Below are positions 10,167-20,938 of a stretch of 64,000 nt of DNA, in pieces. How positions within the stretch are numbered: the stretch's first letter is position 1; each line of letters starts with the position of its first letter. This stretch comes from an uncultured Bacteroidales bacterium. Lineage in GTDB: Bacteria > Bacteroidota > Bacteroidia > Bacteroidales > UBA11471. The translations under genes were made by a program, and so were the position numbers. Location of the stretch: the NCBI GenBank assembly GCA_947625885.1, contig CANQQA010000007.1, positions 1-64,000 of the forward strand, written 5' to 3'. Under the pieces are notes generated by a model, which saw only the letters and a list, made by a program, of their open reading frames with translations, was not told the DNA's origin and did not search any database.

Positions 10167-10175
10167 AATGCGAAG

Positions 10176-10649
10176 TTATTCGTGATGATAGGGTTCGTTG
10201 TTGAGAATGGTCATAGCCCGATAGAGCTGCTCCATAAAGATAAGGCGTACCATCTGGTGCGAGAAAGTCATTTTGGAAAGCGAGATTTTTTCCTGCGCCG
10301 CTTTATACACCCGCTCCGAAAAGCCGTAGGCACCGCCTGCCACGAAGACGAGCCGGCGCGGGGCGGCAAGCATTTTCTTGGAAATGTAATCGGCAAACTG
10401 CATCGAGGTGTATTCGCGCCCGTGCTCGTCGAGCAGCACTACGGCGTCGCCCTCGCCCAGCGACTTCAATATCGCCTCGCCTTCCCGTTCTTTCTGCTGT
10501 TCCGCGCTTAAACTTTTTGCGTTTTTCAGGTCGGGAATCACCGTCATTTCGAAATCGGCATAGTGTTTCAATCGCTCGCAATACTCGCCGATGCCGTCGG
10601 AAAATCCCGAACGCGCCGTCTTGCCGGTAACTAAAAAAACGATTTTCAT
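10176..10649 (-). CDS. rlmH: 23S rRNA (pseudouridine(1915)-N(3))-methyltransferase RlmH
   Basis: MKIVFLVTGKTARSGFSDGIGEYCERLKHY... FVAGGAYGFSERVY ... EQLYRAMTILNNEPYHH. Confidence 0.95.
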   Translation of the reverse strand: MKIVFLVTGKTARSGFSDGIGEYCERLKHYADFEMTVIPDLKNAKSLSAEQQKEREGEAILKSLGEGDAVVLLDEHGREYTSMQFADYISKKMLAAPRRLVFVAGGAYGFSERVYKAAQEKISLSKMTFSHQMVRLIFMEQLYRAMTILNNEPYHHE

Positions 10650-10672
10650 GCCGATGTTTCTACCTTATTTAT

Positions 10673-10680
10673 TATCTTTG
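10673..10680 (+). promoter_or_regulatory. -7 box TATCTTTG for nadC
   Basis: TAnnTTTG consensus; faces the opposite-strand box at 10696-10703. Confidence 0.5.
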
Positions 10681-10695
10681 CTTCTGTTTCGCGGA

Positions 10696-10703
10696 CAAAG
10701 ATA
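10696..10703 (-). promoter_or_regulatory. -7 box (CAAAGATA on +) for rlmH
   Basis: reverse complement TATCTTTG upstream of the rlmH ATG at 10649. Confidence 0.5.
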
Positions 10704-10784
10704 TTACTTTTTCCCCTTATATTCAAGCCGCTGACCGAAAACCGAATCATCGGTCGGCGCGTTTACCGATAAAAAACGACGTTT

Positions 10785-11633
10785 ATGAAAACACCCGACC
10801 AACTTATCGACGCTCTTATCGAGCTGGCTTTTGCCGAAGACATCGGCGACGGCGACCACACCACCCTCTGCTGCATACCCGAAACGGAAACGGGACGTTC
10901 CAAACTCCTTATAAAAGAGGAAGGCATTTTGGCGGGCGTGAATATGGCACGGCGCGTGTTCGCCGCATTCGACCCCGAATTGCAAATGGACGTATTCCTC
11001 GAAGACGGCACGCACGTGATGCCGGGCGACGTGGCTTTCGTGGTCAGCGGCAAGGTGCGGTCGCTGCTGCAAACCGAACGCCTCATGCTCAACATCATGC
11101 AGCGCATGAGCGGCATCGCCACCGTTACCCGCAAATATGCCGACCGGCTGGAAGGGCTCCATACCAAAGTGCTCGACACCCGCAAAACGACACCGGGTAT
11201 GCGTATGCTCGAAAAAGAGGCGGTGCGCATCGGCGGCGGCGTCAATCATCGAATAGGGCTGTTCGATATGATACTGCTCAAAGACAATCACATTGATTTC
11301 GCAGGCGGCATCGAAGCCGCCATAACCCGCTGCCATACCTATCTCGCCGAAAAAGGAAAAAACTTGAAAATAGAAATCGAAGTGCGCAATATGCAGGAAC
11401 TCGGCGAAGTGCTGCGCGTAGGCGGAGTAGACCGCATCATGCTCGACAACTTCACTCCCGAACTCACCCGCGCAGCGGTGGAGCGCATCGGCGGTCGCTA
11501 CGAAACGGAATCGTCGGGAGGCATTACCCTCGACACGCTGCGCGACTATGCCGAATGCGGCGTCGATTATATTTCGGTGGGGGCACTCACGCACTCGGTG
11601 AAAGGTCTCGACATGAGTTTCAAAGCCTGCTGA
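10785..11633 (+). CDS. nadC: nicotinate-nucleotide pyrophosphorylase (carboxylating)
   Basis: DTRKTTPGMRMLEKEAVRIGGGVNHRIGLFDMILLKDNH motif. Confidence 0.96.
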   Translation: MKTPDQLIDALIELAFAEDIGDGDHTTLCCIPETETGRSKLLIKEEGILAGVNMARRVFAAFDPELQMDVFLEDGTHVMPGDVAFVVSGKVRSLLQTERLMLNIMQRMSGIATVTRKYADRLEGLHTKVLDTRKTTPGMRMLEKEAVRIGGGVNHRIGLFDMILLKDNHIDFAGGIEAAITRCHTYLAEKGKNLKIEIEVRNMQELGEVLRVGGVDRIMLDNFTPELTRAAVERIGGRYETESSGGITLDTLRDYAECGVDYISVGALTHSVKGLDMSFKAC

Positions 11634-11643
11634 CACCTGCGCC

Positions 11644-12258
11644 ATGCCCGACGACACCTACCTCACCTTAGCCCGACCCGCCGAAGGGTCGTACAAAGAG
11701 AAGATGAGCAAATTCCTCGCCTTTGCCGTGCCGGTATCTTCGGCAGAGGAGGCGAAGCAGGTCGTTTCCGCCTATCAAAAACAATACTACGACGCCCGCC
11801 ACGTGTGTTGGGCATACATGGTGGGGGCTGCCCGCACCGAATTTCGCGCAAACGACAACGGCGAGCCTTCGGGTACGGCAGGAAAACCGATTCTGGGACA
11901 AATCAACTCTTTCGGGCTGACGGATATACTCATCGTCGTCGTGCGATACTTCGGAGGCATAAAGCTCGGCACAAGCGGATTGATAGAGGCTTACCGCACG
12001 GTGGCAGCCGAAGCGATACGCGCCGGCGAAATTGTCGAGCGCCTTGTCGAGGAGAGTGTGCAGATAGCGTTTGAATACCCTTTTATGAACGATGTCATGC
12101 GCGTGGTCAAAGACTCCGGAGCGACCGTTGTCGCACAAGATTTCACGCTCGACTGCTCCATGACGCTGCGCATACGCCGCTCGCAAATGCCGCACCTGCA
12201 AGAACGGCTCGGCAAAGTGGAATCGCTCCGTTTCGTCGAAAGCGAACCGACAAAATAA
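11644..12258 (+). CDS. YigZ/IMPACT family protein
   Basis: RAND NGEPSGTAGKPIL ... VVRYFGGIKLGTSGLIEAY motif. Confidence 0.9.
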   Translation: MPDDTYLTLARPAEGSYKEKMSKFLAFAVPVSSAEEAKQVVSAYQKQYYDARHVCWAYMVGAARTEFRANDNGEPSGTAGKPILGQINSFGLTDILIVVVRYFGGIKLGTSGLIEAYRTVAAEAIRAGEIVERLVEESVQIAFEYPFMNDVMRVVKDSGATVVAQDFTLDCSMTLRIRRSQMPHLQERLGKVESLRFVESEPTK

Positions 12259-12303
12259 CCGTTCTGCCCCCTTTACAAACAAAAAACGATACCAAAAGAA
12301 AAA

Positions 12304-12327
12304 CGGCTGCACCACAGGGTGCAGCCG
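12304..12327 (-). terminator. intrinsic terminator of mdh (convergent with the yigZ-like gene)
   Basis: CGGCTGCACC-acag-GGTGCAGCCG followed on the minus strand by a T tract. Confidence 0.8.
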
Positions 12328-12351
12328 TCGAATTATTTTCGGCTCTGAAAA

Positions 12352-13281
12352 TCAAAGATTAAGGGCGCCGTTGGTTTTACGCACGGCAGCGGCGCTTGCC
12401 TTGAAGAGCGCTTTTTCGGCATCGTTGAGTCTGAAATCCACGACTTTCTCCCAACCGGTACGACCCAGCACGACAGGAACGCCGACGCAGATGTCGCTCT
12501 CGCCGTATTCGCCTTCGAGATAAACGCTGCAAGAAACGACTTTCTTCTGGTCGTGAATAATCGACTCTACCACGTATGCCGTAGCGGCACCCGGAGCATA
12601 CCATGCCGACGTGCCGAGCAGCTTGGTGAGCGTTGCTCCGCCGACCATCGTGTCGGCAACCACTTTGTCGAGCGTTTCCTTGTCGAGCAGCTCGGTAACA
12701 GGCACACCTTTATAAGAAGCCAGACGGGTAAGCGGTATCATGGTCGTATCGCCGTGTCCGCCTATCACGATGCCCTCTATTTCATTGGGGTTGGCATTGA
12801 GGGCTTTGCTCAGGTAACATTTGAAGCGCGAGCTGTCGAGCGCACCGCCCATACCGATAATGCGGTTTTTGGGAAGTCCGCTCGTCTTTTGTATCAGGTA
12901 GGTCATCGTATCCATCGGGTTGCTGACGCAAACAATGATGGCGTTGGGCGAATGAGCCAAAACGCTTTCGGTTACCGACTTCACGATACCGGCATTCACG
13001 CCGATAAGTTCTTCACGCGTCATGCCCGGCTTGCGGGGAATGCCCGAAGTAATGACAACGACGTCGGAACCTGCGGTTTTGGTATAATCATTGGTTATGC
13101 CGCTGATGCGGGAATCGAATCCGAGCAGCGTGGTCGTCTGCGTCATATCGAGCGCCTTGCCTTCGGAAACGCCTTCTTTAATATCCAGCAATACGATTTC
13201 GTCGGCAACCTCTTTGAATGCCAAAACATTGGCGCACGTTGCGCCTACATTGCCTGCACCTACGACTGTAATTTTCGTCAT
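12352..13281 (-). CDS. mdh: malate dehydrogenase
   Basis: MTKITVVGAGNVGATCANVLAFKEVADEIVLLDI ... GGHGDTTMIPL. Confidence 0.95.
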   Translation of the reverse strand: MTKITVVGAGNVGATCANVLAFKEVADEIVLLDIKEGVSEGKALDMTQTTTLLGFDSRISGITNDYTKTAGSDVVVITSGIPRKPGMTREELIGVNAGIVKSVTESVLAHSPNAIIVCVSNPMDTMTYLIQKTSGLPKNRIIGMGGALDSSRFKCYLSKALNANPNEIEGIVIGGHGDTTMIPLTRLASYKGVPVTELLDKETLDKVVADTMVGGATLTKLLGTSAWYAPGAATAYVVESIIHDQKKVVSCSVYLEGEYGESDICVGVPVVLGRTGWEKVVDFRLNDAEKALFKASAAAVRKTNGALNL

Positions 13282-13331
13282 AATTCACAAATTAAATGTT
13301 ATACAATCTCTTTTTCCTAAAAAATCATCTG

Positions 13332-13339
13332 CAAAGGTA
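13332..13339 (-). promoter_or_regulatory. -7 box for mdh
   Basis: CAAAGGTA, the reverse complement of TACCTTTG. Confidence 0.5.
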
Positions 13340-13549
13340 TAATCCTTTTCTTTTCTGAAAAAATTTCCGCCTTTAATTTTGGTGAAAATCCGCCGATTAT
13401 TTTTATCGGAGTTTTTTTCCCTCCCTACGTGCAAGCAAATAGCAGTCGTTTTGCAAAGTGCGCCTATCAAAATAACATTTAATCTAAATTTTTTTCAATG
13501 AAGCAGAAGTTTTTATAACAAAATTGTATGAAAGAAAAGATAAAATAGC

Positions 13550-13557
13550 TACCTTTG
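13550..13557 (+). promoter_or_regulatory. -7 box TACCTTTG for gap
   Basis: TAnnTTTG with a TTG element about 23 nt upstream. Confidence 0.55.
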
Positions 13558-13604
13558 CACTCGAAAATCCGAAGAAATCTCTTTATACGAACAAAGGAAA
13601 ATAG

Positions 13605-14648
<1,044 letters not shown>

Positions 14649-14670
14649 TAGTTATTTTTTATATATGTGT

Positions 14671-14707
14671 ACCGGCTGCTCCGCAAGGACAGCCGGTATT
14701 TTTTTTG
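14671..14707 (+). terminator. gap intrinsic terminator
   Basis: ACCGGCTG...CAGCCGGTATTTTTTTT. Confidence 0.8.
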
Positions 14708-14718
14708 ACGGCACGCCG

Positions 14719-15054
14719 CTACGAATCGTCGTCATCGGTTTTCTGCGGAAAACAGGCACGGTAATTTTTCAGATAAGCATTAATCCACTGCTTCGCCTTT
14801 TCGCCGGCACGACGCATAGAACCGACGATGCGCAGCGGAGTGCAGTCGGCTGCCTCCACCTCGAAATCGAAATTCCGAATGTCCTCGCCTTTGTCGTCGA
14901 AATCCGCCCGACAGTAGAGCAGCAAAGGTGTACCGGCAAGCGTCGTTTCGTATTCGCTCCGATAGCGGCGGCACGTCAGGTCGTCGTAATCGAAATGAGC
15001 TATGAACTGCCCCACACACAACAGGGTAAGGTGTCGGGCATATAATTCCAACAT
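14719..15054 (-). CDS. hypothetical protein, 111 aa
   Basis: ORF with upstream RBS-like gaaaggagg on the minus strand; no family recognised. Confidence 0.55.
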   Translation of the reverse strand: MLELYARHLTLLCVGQFIAHFDYDDLTCRRYRSEYETTLAGTPLLLYCRADFDDKGEDIRNFDFEVEAADCTPLRIVGSMRRAGEKAKQWINAYLKNYRACFPQKTDDDDS

Positions 15055-15081
15055 CGTATTTTCCTCCTTTCTTTCTTCGAG

Positions 15082-15162
15082 GGGGAGTACGGCGCAACAC
15101 GAACTCCGGAGCCTCTCAATCTCCTCTTATTATCAACCAAAACAAACAGCGCCGTACTCCCC
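15082..15162. repeat. perfect 14-bp inverted repeat GGGGAGTACGGCGC / GCGCCGTACTCCCC with a 53-bp spacer
   Basis: Arms at 15082-15095 and 15149-15162, located between divergent genes. Confidence 0.85.
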
Positions 15163-15267
15163 TTGTCAAAAAATTCGATTGGTATAAAACCATACTACAA
15201 ATTGCAAACAAAAGAACCTCAAATACAAAATATTCCTAAAATAATAGGATATTCGAAATAGTTTTTC

Positions 15268-15275
15268 TATCTTTG
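15268..15275 (+). promoter_or_regulatory. -7 box TATCTTTG upstream of the S24 regulator
   Basis: TAnnTTTG match. Confidence 0.55.
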
Positions 15276-15353
15276 CAACACAAAGCTATGGTAATATACC
15301 CACTTCTTCGTGCGATATTTATCAAAACGGCACAACCTCTCAAAAAAATTGAC

Positions 15354-16040
15354 ATGACAAATGAAGTGCTTATCGGTCGCATTCGCGAACTTATTCGCAT
15401 TCTGCAAGTTACGCAAAACGAATTTGCCGACCGCATCAAAACCGACCGTTCCAACTTTTCCAAACACATAAACGGCAAGCTGCCCATCAACGATTCGCTT
15501 ATCAATAAAATCGTCGTGGGGTTGGGCGTCTCCAAAGAATGGCTGCTCAACGGCACGGGCAACATATTCTACATGATGCCGCCGCAACACAGTTCGGCGC
15601 TGTCGCTGCCCGCATCTGCCATACGGCGCGATGCCGCCGCAGGAGCGAAAGTCTATGATGTAGACGTAACCGCCGGCAGCATGGGGCGCAGCATGATGTT
15701 TTCCAACGACCGGCTGATAGGGGTCATCGACGTGCCTTTCATCAGCCCCGATTGCAGCGTGGTGCGGGTGAGCGGCGACAGTATGCAGCCGGTCATCTGC
15801 AACGGCGATATGGTGGCGATACGCGAAGTGCGCAACGCCGACCTGATATTTTGGGGGCAAATCTACGTGATACTGCTCGAAGACTATCGTATGGTGAAAT
15901 ACATACGCAAGCACGCCGACCCGTCGATGGTGATTCTACGGAGCGCCAACACGGAGTACGACGACATAGAGATACGCAAAAGCGAGATAAAAGACCTGTT
16001 CGTCGTCGAGCACATTATCCGCTTCGACAGCCGCATGTAA
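15354..16040 (+). CDS. HTH / S24 (LexA/CI-like) transcriptional regulator
   Basis: N-terminal HTH (TQNEFADRIKTDRSNFSKHINGK); S24 motifs GDSMQPVICNGD and YRMVKYIRKH; AG pair in DVDVTAGSMG. Start chosen at MTNEV. Confidence 0.85.
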   Translation: MTNEVLIGRIRELIRILQVTQNEFADRIKTDRSNFSKHINGKLPINDSLINKIVVGLGVSKEWLLNGTGNIFYMMPPQHSSALSLPASAIRRDAAAGAKVYDVDVTAGSMGRSMMFSNDRLIGVIDVPFISPDCSVVRVSGDSMQPVICNGDMVAIREVRNADLIFWGQIYVILLEDYRMVKYIRKHADPSMVILRSANTEYDDIEIRKSEIKDLFVVEHIIRFDSRM

Positions 16041-16043
16041 ACC

Positions 16044-16802
16044 ATGGGAAAGAACAAGTTACAGAAATTCGACGACATGAACGGATACCCGCACGTATTC
16101 CAATATCCGTTTGCCGCCTTGCAGGAAAAAGGCTTTGCCATGCGGGGGCGCTGGAATGCCGACTTCTTCGGGAACGACGCTCCTATCGTACTCGAATTGG
16201 GCTGCGGCAAAGGCGAATACGCCGTAGGGCTGGCACGCAAATACCCGCAAAAGAATTTCATCGGCATCGACATAAAGGGGGCGCGTATGTGGACGGGCGC
16301 AAAAGCCTCGCTGCAAGAGGGATTGAAGAACGTCGCTTTTCTACGCATCTCGATAGAACTGCTCGACCGTTTTTTCGCGCCCGACGAGGTGTCGGAAATA
16401 TGGATTACCTTTCCCGACCCGCAGATGAAAAAAGTGCGGAAACGGCTTACCTCGACCCGCTTCATGGAACTGTATCGCCGCGTACTGCGTCCCGACGGCG
16501 TGATACATCTCAAATGCGACAGCCCTTTTCTCTATACCTACACCTGCGAAATGGTGAAAGCCAACCGGCTGCCCGTAAAGATGCAGACGAACGACCTTTA
16601 CCATTCGGGCATCGACGACGAAATATTGTCGATACGCACTTTCTACGAACAGCAGTGGCTCGAACGCGGCATGACGATAAAATACCTGCAATTCGTATGC
16701 GAACCCCGCGAAGTATGGACGGAGCCGGGCACGGAAATCGAATACGACACCTACCGCAGCTTCAACCGCAGCAAACGCAGCGCGGCGGCAAGCGGAAAAT
16801 AA
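16044..16802 (+). CDS. trmB: tRNA (guanosine(46)-N7)-methyltransferase
   Basis: [34 protein letters not shown] ... [19 protein letters not shown]. Confidence 0.93.
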   Translation: MGKNKLQKFDDMNGYPHVFQYPFAALQEKGFAMRGRWNADFFGNDAPIVLELGCGKGEYAVGLARKYPQKNFIGIDIKGARMWTGAKASLQEGLKNVAFLRISIELLDRFFAPDEVSEIWITFPDPQMKKVRKRLTSTRFMELYRRVLRPDGVIHLKCDSPFLYTYTCEMVKANRLPVKMQTNDLYHSGIDDEILSIRTFYEQQWLERGMTIKYLQFVCEPREVWTEPGTEIEYDTYRSFNRSKRSAAASGK

Positions 16803-16829
16803 CGACACCTTCAACAAACGACAAATAAA

Positions 16830-17936
16830 ATGACGATTTATCCCAAATTGATTCTCGACGCACTGGCAACGGTGCGTTATCCGGGCAGCGGAAAAGACCT
16901 CGTTGCCGCAGGCATGGTGGGCGAAGATATACGCATCGACGGAAACAAAGTTTCGTTTTCTCTCATCTTCGAGCGGGAGAACGACCCGTTCCACAAGTCG
17001 GTGGTAAAAGCGGCGGAAACCGCCATTCTCACCTACGTGGGCGCCGACGTGGATATAAAAGGAAATATCCGCGAACAGTTCCGGAAACAACAGGCTCCCG
17101 CCCCCGACAAACTGCTGCCGCAGGTGAAAAACATCATCGCCGTATCGTCGGGTAAAGGCGGCGTAGGCAAATCGACCGTAGCAGCGAATCTGGCGGTGGC
17201 ACTGGCAAAAGACGGTTATAAAGTGGGATTGCTTGACGCCGATATTTTCGGACCCTCGATGCCCAAAATGTTCGGGGTGGAAGATGCCCGCCCCTACGCA
17301 GAGGAGGTGGAGGGTCGCGAACTGATAATCCCGATTGAAAAATACGGAGTGAAGCTGCTCTCCATCGGCTTTTTCGTCAATGCCGACAGCGCGGTCGTGT
17401 GGCGCGGCGGCATGGCAAGCAACGCCCTGAAACAACTAATAGCCGACGCCGATTGGGGCGAACTCGACTATTTCGTCTTAGACCTCCCGCCCGGCACGAG
17501 CGATATACACCTTACTCTCATTCAGACGCTCGCCATTACCGGCGCCATCGTGGTATCGACCCCGCAGCAGGTGGCTCTGGCAGATGCCCGCAAAGGCATC
17601 GACCTGTTTACCAACGACAAAGTGAACGTGCCCGTGCTCGGACTGGTGGAGAACATGGCATGGTTCACTCCGGCGGAGCTGCCGCAGAACCGTTACTACC
17701 TGTTCGGAAAAGAGGGTGTGAAACGGTTGGCGGAAGAGATGAACGTCCCGCTGCTGGGGCAGATTCCCATTGTGCAGAGCATTTGCGACGGCGGCGACGG
17801 CGGACGACCGGTCGCCCTCGACGAGCGCACGCTCACCGGACAGGCTTTTGCCGACTTGGCACAACAGGTCGTGGAAGCCGTGCAGCGCCGCAACGACACG
17901 CAGCCGCCTACCCGCGTCGTCGAGACGCAAAAATAA
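16830..17936 (+). CDS. apbC: Mrp/NBP35 family Fe-S cluster carrier ATPase
   Basis: MIP18-like N-terminus plus IAVSSGKGGVGKSTVAANLAVALA. Confidence 0.93.
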   Translation: MTIYPKLILDALATVRYPGSGKDLVAAGMVGEDIRIDGNKVSFSLIFERENDPFHKSVVKAAETAILTYVGADVDIKGNIREQFRKQQAPAPDKLLPQVKNIIAVSSGKGGVGKSTVAANLAVALAKDGYKVGLLDADIFGPSMPKMFGVEDARPYAEEVEGRELIIPIEKYGVKLLSIGFFVNADSAVVWRGGMASNALKQLIADADWGELDYFVLDLPPGTSDIHLTLIQTLAITGAIVVSTPQQVALADARKGIDLFTNDKVNVPVLGLVENMAWFTPAELPQNRYYLFGKEGVKRLAEEMNVPLLGQIPIVQSICDGGDGGRPVALDERTLTGQAFADLAQQVVEAVQRRNDTQPPTRVVETQK

Positions 17937-17972
17937 GAAAAGAGCCGTTACCTGCGTAACGGCTCTTTTCTT
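17935..17972. terminator. bidirectional intrinsic terminator between apbC and purT
   Basis: AAGAAAAGAGCCGTTAC-ctgc-GTAACGGCTCTTTTCTT, perfect 17-bp stem. Confidence 0.88.
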
Positions 17973-17991
17973 ATCATAAACGTCCGACAAT

Positions 17992-19182
17992 TTATCGGGG
18001 CAGAACGTTGATTTTCAATTTGGCATAAGCCCGCTCCACTTTGGCGAGCGCCTCCTCCACCGTATCGGCGCAGGCAAGAAGCACGCCGAGTCGGCGATGC
18101 CCGTTCACTTCGGCTTTCCCGAATATGCGTAGCTGCACATCGGGTTCGCCCAGCACGGCTTCGAGGTTGTCGAACTCGACTTTATCGGTATCGCCCTCGA
18201 CGACAATGGCTTTCGATGCCGACGGAGCATGGAAGCGAATACCCGGCACGGGCAAGCCCAACACGGCACGGGCGTGCAGCGCAAATTCCGACAAATCCTG
18301 CGAAATCATCGTTACCATGCCGGTATCGTGCGGACGGGGCGACACTTCGCTGAAAATCACGTCATCGCCTTTGATGAACATCTCCACGCCGAAGATGCCC
18401 CAGCCTCCAAGCGCATCGGTGATTTTGCGGGCAATTTCTTCGGCGGCTTCCAACGCCTTCTCGCTCATGGCTTGCGGCTGCCACGACTCCCGATAGTCGC
18501 CATCGACCTGATGGTGTCCGATAGGTTTGAGGAACGTGGTGCCCCCGATGTGGCGGACGGTAAGCAAGGTAATTTCATAGTCGAAGTCGATGAAGCCCTC
18601 GACGATGACGCGACCGGCACCGGCGCGACCGCCCTCCTGCGCATATTTCCACGAATGCTCTATATCGGCTTCGGAACGAATGACGCTCTGTCCGTGTCCC
18701 GACGAACTCATAATGGGCTTTACGACACACGGCATACCGATTTCACGCACGGCAGCCTCAAACTCCTCACGCGTCGAAGCAAAGCGATAAGGCGATGTTT
18801 TCAGCCCCAGCTCCTCAGCGGCAAGACGGCGTATGCCCTCGCGATTCATGGTCAGGAAAGTCGCTTTGGCGGTAGGGGTTACATGATAGCCCTCTTTTTC
18901 AAGCTCCACGAGGGTGGGCGTAGCGATAGCCTCTACTTCGGGAATGATATGGTCGGGCTTCTCTTTCTCGATGATTTCGCGCAACTTGGCGCCGTCGAGC
19001 ATCGACAGTACATAAGAGCGATGCGCCACCTGCATGGCAGGGGCATTGGGATATTTGTCGAGCGCAACGACTTCGACGCCGTAACGCTGCAATTCGATGG
19101 TAACTTCCTTACCGAGTTCGCCGGAGCCGCACAGCACGACTTTTGTCCCGACTTTTGACAGGGCTGTTCCGATTTTTGTCAT
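17992..19182 (-). CDS. purT: formate-dependent phosphoribosylglycinamide formyltransferase
   Basis: [42 protein letters not shown]..., ATP-grasp PurT. Confidence 0.95.
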   Translation of the reverse strand: MTKIGTALSKVGTKVVLCGSGELGKEVTIELQRYGVEVVALDKYPNAPAMQVAHRSYVLSMLDGAKLREIIEKEKPDHIIPEVEAIATPTLVELEKEGYHVTPTAKATFLTMNREGIRRLAAEELGLKTSPYRFASTREEFEAAVREIGMPCVVKPIMSSSGHGQSVIRSEADIEHSWKYAQEGGRAGAGRVIVEGFIDFDYEITLLTVRHIGGTTFLKPIGHHQVDGDYRESWQPQAMSEKALEAAEEIARKITDALGGWGIFGVEMFIKGDDVIFSEVSPRPHDTGMVTMISQDLSEFALHARAVLGLPVPGIRFHAPSASKAIVVEGDTDKVEFDNLEAVLGEPDVQLRIFGKAEVNGHRRLGVLLACADTVEEALAKVERAYAKLKINVLPR

Positions 19183-19205
19183 AGCAAGATTTTTATATAA
19201 ATGTT

Positions 19206-19232
19206 ATCCGGCGGGGAATATACCCGCCGGAT
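19206..19232 (-). terminator. hairpin downstream of the GH43 gene
   Basis: ATCCGGCGGG-gaatata-CCCGCCGGAT, 10-bp stem; weak T-tract. Confidence 0.5.
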
Positions 19233-19247
19233 TTCTATCGAAAATTT

Positions 19248-20918
19248 TTACTTCTTCGTGAAGCGGAACCAATCGACATCCAGCCAGCCGCTGTCGTTGC
19301 TTTTCCACGTGCGGGTGCAGAAGAGTCCGGTTTTCGCGCCTATCCACTGCCCTTCTCTGGCGACGAATGTTTCGCCGAACGGTATGTATTTGTTTCCGTC
19401 GAGGCTGTACAGGAAAGAGCACTCGCAACGGTAATCGCCTTTGGCTTTCGGCTTTTTGGCGCCGGCTTGTTTCACTTTCACTTGCAGGTATATTTCTCTG
19501 CCGTCGAGTTTCAGAGCGGCATTCTCTTTTTCCACCGCGCCTTTATCGGCTTTCTTGCAATCCGCCTGCACCAGATAGATTCCGTCGGGGCGGCTCTCCA
19601 AAGCGAGTACGGCATAGTCGAGACCCATAACCACGAGACCGGCGCGTTCGCCCGACTCCCGTTTGCCGTTTTTCTTGCGCGGAGCGAATTTCACTTTCGT
19701 CGTCGCGGTGAAATTTTCGGTCGGGAATTTTTGCAGAAGCAGGTTAGGCACGTCGTACAGACTTTTCATGTCGGGCGTGTGATGCGAGAAAAGGCGCAGT
19801 GTCGAAGAAGCGGCATCGCAGAAATACCACAATGCATTGGGGTTGCCGTGCCACTGCCATTGCAGTCCGAGTTCCGTACCGTCGAATTCGTCGGTATCGG
19901 CGGGTGTTGCTTTCGGATAACTCTTGCCCACATTGGGTTTGCGGTAAGTGGCAACCGGTTCGCCGCAGCCGTCGCCGTCTTTATCGACGCCGATAACAGG
20001 CCAACCGTTTTCGAGCCACTCCATCGGTTGCAGATGCACCACCCGACCGTAAGCCCCTTTGTCCTGAAAATGGAGGAACCAGTGTTCCTGTCCGTCGGGC
20101 GTATCGACCCACGCACCTTGGTGAGGACCATTGACATCGGTACTTCCCTGCGCCATGACAGTACGGGTTTCGTAGGGTCCCCATACGTTTTTGGAGCGGA
20201 GCACGACCTGCCAACCGGTAGCCACGCCACCGGCGGGAGAAAAGATGTAATAGTAGTCGCCACGTTTGTACATTTTCGCGCCTTCGATGGTTTCATTGTC
20301 GATATGCCCGTCGTAAACGACACGGTCGGCTCCGATGCTCGCCGTGCCGTCGGGTGTCATTTCGAACATACCGAGAATGCTTTTCACGCCTGCCCGACTG
20401 CCGGCATAACCGTGTGCGACATAAGCGCGACCGTCTTCGTCCCAGAAAGGACACGGGTCGATAAGTCCCACTGCCGGACGAATGAGTATCGGCTCGTCCC
20501 AGCGACCGGCAGGGTCTTTTGTTTTAATCATATAAATGCCTCTGTCGGGGTCGCCGTAGCAAACATAAAATTCGCCGTTGTGGTAACGGATACTCGGCGC
20601 CCACACACCGTTACCGTGCTGCGGTTTCGAGAAATCTTCTTCGGGCGCGAGCCGTTCGGCGGCGCAGCCGATAATCGTCCAGTTTACCAAATCGTTGGAA
20701 TGGAGTATTTGCAAGGCGGGAATGCAGTTGAAACTCGAAGAAGTCATGTAGTAATCGTCGCCCACGCGGCAGACGTCGGGGTCGGAATAGTCGGCGTCGA
20801 TAATCGGGTTTTTGTACTTGCCGTTCCCGAGATCGGGTGCCCATACTTCCGATACCTGTTGAGCCGACAGCGCGCCGGCAAGCAACAGAAACAAAACAAT
20901 GATGTTACTCTTTTTCAT
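19248..20918 (-). CDS. secreted glycoside hydrolase family 43 protein
   Basis: Signal peptide MKKSNIIVLFLLLAGALSAQQ; YKNPIIDADYSDPDVCRVGDDYYMTSSSF, typical GH43. Confidence 0.9.
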   Translation of the reverse strand: MKKSNIIVLFLLLAGALSAQQVSEVWAPDLGNGKYKNPIIDADYSDPDVCRVGDDYYMTSSSFNCIPALQILHSNDLVNWTIIGCAAERLAPEEDFSKPQHGNGVWAPSIRYHNGEFYVCYGDPDRGIYMIKTKDPAGRWDEPILIRPAVGLIDPCPFWDEDGRAYVAHGYAGSRAGVKSILGMFEMTPDGTASIGADRVVYDGHIDNETIEGAKMYKRGDYYYIFSPAGGVATGWQVVLRSKNVWGPYETRTVMAQGSTDVNGPHQGAWVDTPDGQEHWFLHFQDKGAYGRVVHLQPMEWLENGWPVIGVDKDGDGCGEPVATYRKPNVGKSYPKATPADTDEFDGTELGLQWQWHGNPNALWYFCDAASSTLRLFSHHTPDMKSLYDVPNLLLQKFPTENFTATTKVKFAPRKKNGKRESGERAGLVVMGLDYAVLALESRPDGIYLVQADCKKADKGAVEKENAALKLDGREIYLQVKVKQAGAKKPKAKGDYRCECSFLYSLDGNKYIPFGETFVAREGQWIGAKTGLFCTRTWKSNDSGWLDVDWFRFTKK

Positions 20919-20938
20919 GGATTTATATTTACAGGTTT

